A DNA stretch of 28,018 nt. Source: CBDCVO01 sp965223085. Its GTDB lineage: Bacteria; Pseudomonadota; Gammaproteobacteria; Ga0077536. How positions within the stretch are numbered: the stretch's first letter is position 1; the number at the start of each line of letters is the position of its first letter. A model generated the notes under the pieces. It worked only from the letters and a program-made list of their open reading frames with translations. It made no database searches and was not told the origin of the DNA. The DNA lies in contig CBDCVO010000001.1 in assembly GCA_965223085.1 (NCBI GenBank), positions 1 through 28,018 on the forward strand. Direction: 5' to 3'. The position numbers were made by a program, and so were the translations under genes. Positions 22,574 to 28,018 of this stretch are shown one piece after another.

Positions 22574-22811
22574 GGACGCGATAGCGTTAGTAGAGAACAA
22601 GCTATTTACGGAAATCATCGACCGTAAAATAGAGCAGTGTTTTAACGAGTGGTTAAACCACATCAGCGAAGGCGAGAAGTTGGAAGAACATTTTAAACAA
22701 TTAGCACTAGCCTATAAGGACGTAAAACAAACCGTGATGCAGCACGCGCAAAACGTTATTGCAGCGCACGCCGAAGAAATGGGAGAAGTGGACGGAGGTA
22801 TCATTCAATGA
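22542..22811 (+). CDS. Small helical protein, second copy
   Basis: Identical to 4913-5182; acidic helical protein overlapping both portal and scaffold genes. Confidence 0.7.
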   Translation: MNEETTSKQLEDAIALVENKLFTEIIDRKIEQCFNEWLNHISEGEKLEEHFKQLALAYKDVKQTVMQHAQNVIAAHAEEMGEVDGGIIQ

Positions 22812-23797
22812 GCACACCCGAGAATGAAATACACAACCCAGTAGACTTTAGCGAAGTACAAGCACTAATTGACGGAGCGCGAAACGATGAAGAATCTGAA
22901 ACGGATAGCGGCGCTGATGGTGGAGAAAGTGACGCTGATGTATTTGGAGCGGAAGATGAACAGGCAGATGACGGAAGTAATGAAGCATCAGGAGAGAGCG
23001 GACAGAGCGGCGAAGAAGTTACGGCAGACGGTGACGAGGATAACGACGATACACGAACGACAGATGGTGCCGCTGGCGAAGACGCCAAGCCCGTTACCTT
23101 AAAAGACATCGCCGAAGAACTTGGAGTAAGCGCAAAGGATTTGTACAACGAATTGCTAATTCCAATGGGGCAAGGACAAGAACCGATTACGCTTGGTGAA
23201 TTTAAAGACCGAGTAAAAGACCTAGCGCATATCGACGAGGTAATGACGAACACGCTAGAGCGTGAAAAACGATTTTACAAAGAACAGGCCGCTGCGCGTA
23301 AGGAAATGACCGAGCTAATGACGGTACTACCACGCGAGGCGTACACACCGGAATTGCTGCAAGCGTCCCAAAGAGTGGCGCGAGAAACAGCGATAAGAGA
23401 AGGGGCCGCACTATTAGAGCGTATCCCCGAATGGCAGGACGGTAACGTGATGAGCGCAGAGCAATCCAAAATTAGGGAGACACTCGCCGAATACGGTTAT
23501 CGAAGTTACGAAGCAGACACGATAATAGACCATCGTGTGTGGGCGATATTACGCGAATTCCAACAGTTAAAGGATACCGTAAAAAACAACGACCCCGATA
23601 GATTCCGTGAACGCACGGGAACAAAACGAGGCGCACCGAAACGACCCGCAAGCGCGAATTCGTTACGGGCGAAGATTAACAAAGCAAAGCGCCAAGGCGC
23701 GAGCGAAGCCGATAAACTCGACGCGGTAGGGGCATTGATGGGTAATGCACCGAGGGCGAACGCGGGTGATGGCACGCTACGGGGCCAAAAGCGCTAG
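22808..23797 (+). CDS. Scaffolding protein, second copy
   Basis: Identical to 5179-6168; acidic disordered N-terminal region and basic C-terminal tail directly upstream of the capsid gene. Confidence 0.82.
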   Translation: MSTPENEIHNPVDFSEVQALIDGARNDEESETDSGADGGESDADVFGAEDEQADDGSNEASGESGQSGEEVTADGDEDNDDTRTTDGAAGEDAKPVTLKDIAEELGVSAKDLYNELLIPMGQGQEPITLGEFKDRVKDLAHIDEVMTNTLEREKRFYKEQAAARKEMTELMTVLPREAYTPELLQASQRVARETAIREGAALLERIPEWQDGNVMSAEQSKIRETLAEYGYRSYEADTIIDHRVWAILREFQQLKDTVKNNDPDRFRERTGTKRGAPKRPASANSLRAKINKAKRQGASEADKLDAVGALMGNAPRANAGDGTLRGQKR

Positions 23798-23807
23798 GGG
23801 TAATTAA

Positions 23808-24836
23808 ATGGCTAACCCAGCAGATGAGTACAGCGAAGCCGACCTGAAAGCATTAGTGCATAACGGTTGGATTTTAGAAGACGTGATGGACAAGATATGG
23901 GACATCACAAAAATACCGTTGCCGTTTTCGGACAGCATCGGTAGCACGAAAGTAAAGCAAAGCTACACAGAGTGGCCGTTAGACGCATTAGCGGACCCGG
24001 ACTTGACGAACGCCGTGATTGATGGCGCGGATATTACGCAGAATGATGCAACAGGCGGTACGCGAGTGGGCAATCACTGCCAAGAAATGGTCAAGCGTGT
24101 CTCTGTGACCAACCGCGCACAAAACGCGGCGGGTATCGGTGGTAATGCGCTATCGCGCCAAGTGACGCGCCGACAGCAGGAATTACGCCGCGATGCGGAA
24201 GCAATCTACTTGCACAATCAGGCATCGGTAGCAGATAACGGCGACGATACGGCAGGCAAGCTTGGCGGGTTAGATGCGTGGTTAACCACGAACACTGACC
24301 GGGGGTCAGGCGGCGCAGACGGCGGATTTAGTTCCGGCACAGTGTCGGCGGCGACCGCTGGCACCGCACGGACAGCAACGATGACGGAGCTACGCGCACT
24401 GATTGCGCAAGCATGGGAAGGTGGCGCGGAAATCTCGCACTTGATGTCAATGCCCGCAGTCATTCGCGGTATTTCTCGCTTTTTGCTGAGCAGCTCGGCA
24501 GAAATTGCCACGCTAACCAGCGAAGCAGGACAGAGCGCGGAAGAAATGACGGCCAAGGCATCGGTTAACGTGTTTGTGACCGACCACGGCCAAGTGCTGA
24601 TGATGCGCGCAAACCGCTTGCAGCAAGAATCCGCATCGGGCCGGGCGAACCTATACGCTTATGACCCGGAATATCTCCGTATTGGTATGTTGCAAGGTAT
24701 TCGGGTGGAGCCATTAGCGAAGACCGGCCTAGCGGATAAGCGCTTGATGTCAATGGACACGACGTTAATGGTGCTTAACGAAGCAAGTCACGCAGTAATG
24801 GCCGATATCGACCACACGGCAGCGTGGACAGCATAA
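23808..24836 (+). CDS. Major capsid protein (SU10/DUF5309-type), second copy
   Basis: Identical to the 342-residue capsid protein at 6179-7207. Confidence 0.9.
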   Translation: MANPADEYSEADLKALVHNGWILEDVMDKIWDITKIPLPFSDSIGSTKVKQSYTEWPLDALADPDLTNAVIDGADITQNDATGGTRVGNHCQEMVKRVSVTNRAQNAAGIGGNALSRQVTRRQQELRRDAEAIYLHNQASVADNGDDTAGKLGGLDAWLTTNTDRGSGGADGGFSSGTVSAATAGTARTATMTELRALIAQAWEGGAEISHLMSMPAVIRGISRFLLSSSAEIATLTSEAGQSAEEMTAKASVNVFVTDHGQVLMMRANRLQQESASGRANLYAYDPEYLRIGMLQGIRVEPLAKTGLADKRLMSMDTTLMVLNEASHAVMADIDHTAAWTA

Positions 24837-24845
24837 GGGGGCGCT

Positions 24846-25067
24846 ATGAATGACGAAACGCAAAACCCGCTAATCGAAGATGAAAAGCCGAAGCAAACGC
24901 GCGGAGTAAAGGCGATTGCAAAGCGGAATTTCTTCATCGATGAAGATGGTGTTAAACGAAAGGTGCTAGCAGGCGAAGCAATCACGCTCAGCAAGGAACT
25001 ATTTAAGCGGTTCGTACATGCTGAAGTGGTAGGTCCAGATGTTGGCGAAGTAGAAGAGGACGAATAA
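24846..25067 (+). CDS. Small conserved head protein, second copy
   Basis: Identical to 7217-7438; 73 residues with acidic ends, TAATG-coupled to the next gene. Confidence 0.65.
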   Translation: MNDETQNPLIEDEKPKQTRGVKAIAKRNFFIDEDGVKRKVLAGEAITLSKELFKRFVHAEVVGPDVGEVEEDE

Positions 25068-25426
25068 TGGTGAAGACCGGCGAATATTACGATGGGATAC
25101 GGCATATCGAGTGGAAAGAGCAACTCGGAAAGACGGTGCGTCGTGATAGACAACCGGGGCGCAAGATTATTCTAGAACGCAACGCGCGCCTTAGAAATGA
25201 GGCGCGCGATGCAATTAACCATAAGTTCCTTGGTGGGCTGTTGCGACCGACTGCAACGATTCCAGAAAAGGACTTTGAGTACTTAGTAAAAATTAATCCC
25301 GATTTAATGTCGCCGGACAAAGAGATACTAGCGCGCGCATGGAAAAAGTTTTTAGAGCGTGACCCGGTAGGGGGTCAGTATGTCATTAATCCGCCACGCT
25401 TAGATAAATACATAGGGGGCAAATAA
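25067..25426 (+). CDS. Conserved basic head-module protein, second copy
   Basis: Identical to 7438-7797; 119 residues, function unknown. Confidence 0.65.
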   Translation: MVKTGEYYDGIRHIEWKEQLGKTVRRDRQPGRKIILERNARLRNEARDAINHKFLGGLLRPTATIPEKDFEYLVKINPDLMSPDKEILARAWKKFLERDPVGGQYVINPPRLDKYIGGK

Positions 25427-27007
25427 ATGGCGCAATTAGTGAAGAATGGCGGCACGCGCGCGAGCGGCGAAAGCGCGGCGGATGATTGGAGCGATAGCAA
25501 TTGCTATCCGCCTACCAGCATACCAACAGCGATAGGGCAATTAGGCGGGTCTGGGTCAATCATATTCGATGATGATGAGATAGATATCAGCGCGGTATCG
25601 ATGAATAATGCGGCAAACGGGGCCACGTATACGCTTACCAGCAGAACGGGCAACACAACGCTAAAGACAGTAGATGCGACAACGCGGCTATTTTCGCACC
25701 TGGATACGGCAGACACGGCAAACTTTATATTTGAAAACCTAACATTCGATGGTAGCGCCGCGACGTGGACAGCTAACAGCGAACAATGGTTCATATTTGG
25801 GCAGCATTGCGGCGATGTGACATTTAGAGATTGCATATTTCAAAACTTAACATCGACAGCAGCGGGACACGCAGAGCCGGTGCTAGTAAGGTTTGTGATG
25901 AATAATTCGCAACAAACCCTAACGATAGAAGACTGCACGGTAAGAGACGTTGATATAGATTGTGCTGGCGATTTTCACGGGCTGTTTAAGCAGGAAGTAG
26001 GCGGTGTGTATGAACACATAATTAATATCGATGGGCTAACATTTCAAAATATTGATGTTAATTGCACGAGCGGGACTTGCTACGGGTTAGTGATGCACAC
26101 TCTAAACACCGAGCAATGCACCATGAACAACGTGACCGTTGATAATGTCGCGCTACATGCGACCACGGGCGAGGAAATAAATGGCATATATTGGGGGAAT
26201 TCATCGGCGGGTACGTTTAGCGGGACAGGATGGCAAATCGACGGGTTTACACTGGACGGCAACGGCCAAGCCAATGCAGCGATTAAAGTACAAAACGGTG
26301 CAGCGGGGCACGCACTGAGTAACGTTAACGTAACGGACATGTGGCGAACGGGAAGGGAGTCGGGCGCTGGAGGCAACAGCATCGGAGGGGTAATACAGAT
26401 ACAAGGTGCCGGAACGGTCGCAACGGTTAGCTCAGTTAACGTGAGCGACAGCGGCGGATTTTACGGAATCGCGGCATATGCGACCGGTGGCGGGGAACTA
26501 ATAGGCAACAATTTACATTGCGTCAATATTGATGATAACGGCCAGCTAGATTTGGCCGGCAACAATCCGATAAATGGGTTAGCGTTTTATGCTGGGGGTA
26601 ACGGCGACGCGACGATAACGGACTCTTCAGCAAGAAACATTACGGGCGATTCAGACGAAGGGCTAGTGATATTCGGACACCACACGACCACGGGCGGGAC
26701 AAATGATAAAGCGATTACATTAACGAACGTGGAAGTAACAGGGGTAAGCGGCGCAGCAGGGTCAACAGTGCGGGTAATATCTAGCACGACTGGTCAAACA
26801 TTAACGACCGAATTTAATAATTGCGAAATAGAGGGAATAACAGAGATAGAGCAAAACGCGAACACCACCCACCTATTTACGGCAAACGGCGGTGAATATG
26901 AATCACTGCAAAGCGTAGATTTTGGATTTACGCTAAATAATATCGGCGGTGGTGGTGGGCGCGGCGCCGCAAGAATAGCGCGTAATGTCGGCGGGGCGAT
27001 GTTCTAA
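25427..27007 (+). CDS. Beta-helix-like virion protein, second copy
   Basis: Identical to 7798-9378. The repetitive rungs have not expanded or contracted between the copies, which fits the two being the same sequence read twice. Confidence 0.72.
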   Translation: MAQLVKNGGTRASGESAADDWSDSNCYPPTSIPTAIGQLGGSGSIIFDDDEIDISAVSMNNAANGATYTLTSRTGNTTLKTVDATTRLFSHLDTADTANFIFENLTFDGSAATWTANSEQWFIFGQHCGDVTFRDCIFQNLTSTAAGHAEPVLVRFVMNNSQQTLTIEDCTVRDVDIDCAGDFHGLFKQEVGGVYEHIINIDGLTFQNIDVNCTSGTCYGLVMHTLNTEQCTMNNVTVDNVALHATTGEEINGIYWGNSSAGTFSGTGWQIDGFTLDGNGQANAAIKVQNGAAGHALSNVNVTDMWRTGRESGAGGNSIGGVIQIQGAGTVATVSSVNVSDSGGFYGIAAYATGGGELIGNNLHCVNIDDNGQLDLAGNNPINGLAFYAGGNGDATITDSSARNITGDSDEGLVIFGHHTTTGGTNDKAITLTNVEVTGVSGAAGSTVRVISSTTGQTLTTEFNNCEIEGITEIEQNANTTHLFTANGGEYESLQSVDFGFTLNNIGGGGGRGAARIARNVGGAMF

Positions 27008-27588
27008 TGAACCGAGGCGAGATAAAAACAATGATAAAGTCCTACGTGCACCGGCAGCACACGGACAGCGATTTAAACAATTGGATAAATTGGACCAACA
27101 AAAGAATAGGCCGCGATTTACGTAGCCATTCCAATTGCACGCGGTACACGCTAACCGTAACGGAGCGTATTAGCGGACTACCGGCAGACTTCGTAGAGAT
27201 GGAGATGTTACTACGAACAGGTGAAAACGGCGGAAGCATCAAACTCCAAGCCGGTGCCGGGTTCACGCGCGCGTTAGGTAACGAAGGTAGCGCAGGTTTT
27301 TACAACCTGATTAGCGGCAATGAAATAGAAATATATCCGTTCGTAGCGGGCGATTACACAATGGTGTACTACTACACGCCGGCAGACATGGACGCAGACG
27401 AAGACACGAACGATACTGCGACGATGTGGCCGATGCTCTATGTGTACGGGGTCATGATTGAATCGGCAGCAACAGAGCAGGACGGCGATTTATTTGCGGC
27501 AGCAAGTGATATTTTCGACCGTGAAGTAGCGCGCATTAATCGCGCTAACTTGCAGTCATTAGAAGGTATGCAAATAGAGGCGGGCTAA
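27007..27588 (+). CDS. Head-tail adaptor, second copy
   Basis: Identical to the SU10-adaptor-like protein at 9378-9959. Confidence 0.75.
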   Translation: MNRGEIKTMIKSYVHRQHTDSDLNNWINWTNKRIGRDLRSHSNCTRYTLTVTERISGLPADFVEMEMLLRTGENGGSIKLQAGAGFTRALGNEGSAGFYNLISGNEIEIYPFVAGDYTMVYYYTPADMDADEDTNDTATMWPMLYVYGVMIESAATEQDGDLFAAASDIFDREVARINRANLQSLEGMQIEAG

Positions 27589-28018
27589 TGGGATTAGAAA
27601 CGGGAACGTATATTGATGACCTGAACGCGAGCTGGCCGCTAAATACCGACCAGAAAAGCGCGGGCGATGACCATATCCGGTTAATCAAATCAACGCTAAA
27701 GAGCAGCTTGCCGGGTTTGACCGGCAGCATTTTAGATATGGATTGGTTTTTAAAGCCAGACGGGTCAGTGGCAATGACTGGCGCATTCGATGCGGGTAGT
27801 CAACTAATAAGCGATGTAGCCGACCCGGTTAGCGACCAAGACGCCGCGACTAAAGCTTGGGTCTTGGCAAACGGGTTTGCATCAACATTGAATAGCGGCG
27901 ATGAGCTGTTATGCCGTCTCGCAGACCACACGGTAATACCGACCGGCTTCACAATCGGCACGATTGATAACAAGGCGATACGATTACGCGGCAATGCGGC
28001 GGCGGGTGCGGATGGTGG
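27588..28018 (+). CDS. Short tail fibre, second copy, cut by the window end
   Basis: The first 143 codons match the fibre at 9959-10645. The reading frame is open at the window edge, before the His-x-His tip, so this is truncation by the window and not a broken gene. Confidence 0.8.
   Translation, partial: MGLETGTYIDDLNASWPLNTDQKSAGDDHIRLIKSTLKSSLPGLTGSILDMDWFLKPDGSVAMTGAFDAGSQLISDVADPVSDQDAATKAWVLANGFASTLNSGDELLCRLADHTVIPTGFTIGTIDNKAIRLRGNAAAGADG

Larger units (their letters stand above)
17630..28018. repeat. Second copy of long direct repeat
   Basis: Copy of 1-10389. It follows the unit without any junction sequence: the gene at 17606-17767 reads straight through the repeat start at 17630. 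No divergence between copies was seen, so they are either the same molecule read twice or very recent tandem copies. Confidence 0.97.

Noticed and set aside
1..28018. tRNA genes, rRNA, CRISPR arrays, insertion sequences, integrase or attachment sites
   Set aside because: I looked for cloverleaf-like segments, regularly spaced repeats, transposase motifs and recombinase motifs and saw none; coding density leaves little room for them.

Overview
The window is tailed-phage DNA, coded entirely on the + strand. It carries a podovirus-type virion programme: terminase, a P22-like portal, scaffold, an SU10/DUF5309-type major capsid protein, adaptor, tail-nozzle protein, a short tail fibre and internal/ejection proteins. 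It also has a lysis cassette with a TIGR02594/CHAP-like endolysin and a 3-TM 'GTA-type' holin. The host is most likely Gram-negative, inferred from the holin and endolysin families and the virion type; I cannot name it. Base composition is near 50% G+C, and the tetramer GATC is almost absent.

The sequence is a 17,629-bp unit read about 1.59 times. Bases 1-10389 recur at 17630-28018 in the same orientation with a constant offset of 17,629, and every duplicated protein is identical. One whole unit (for example 1-17629) is therefore a closed circle or one repeat of a head-to-tail concatemer.

Layout of the unit: (i) 17033-17767 (end repeated at 1-138), three small genes: a Cys/His protein and two single-TM peptides. 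(ii) 151-1290, endolysin, holin and a small coiled-coil protein. (iii) 1291-1347, a palindrome and a sigma70-like promoter that would give an almost leaderless terS transcript. (iv) 1348-16763, a 15.4-kb block with essentially no intergenic space. Its order is TerS, TerL, portal, helical protein, scaffold, capsid, two small head proteins, beta-helix protein, adaptor, tail fibre, Cys-rich protein, nozzle protein, small helical protein, GNAT-like protein and three large internal/ejection proteins. (v) 16783-16818, a strong intrinsic terminator. (vi) 16819-17032, an AT-rich non-coding stretch with a second promoter and a nested inverted repeat of about 120 bp.

The main puzzle is what is missing. 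A full 17.6-kb circuit contains packaging, virion and lysis genes but no recognisable polymerase, primase, helicase, replication initiator, recombinase, integrase, RNA polymerase or classical repressor. If the circle is real, it must be replicated by a host or helper system, or it is one segment, a satellite or a deletion derivative of a larger phage. The remaining non-structural candidates are the Cys/His protein at 17033 and the palindromic region before it. An assembly artefact around a real circle or concatemer is the main alternative explanation for the repeat, but it would not by itself explain the lack of replication genes.
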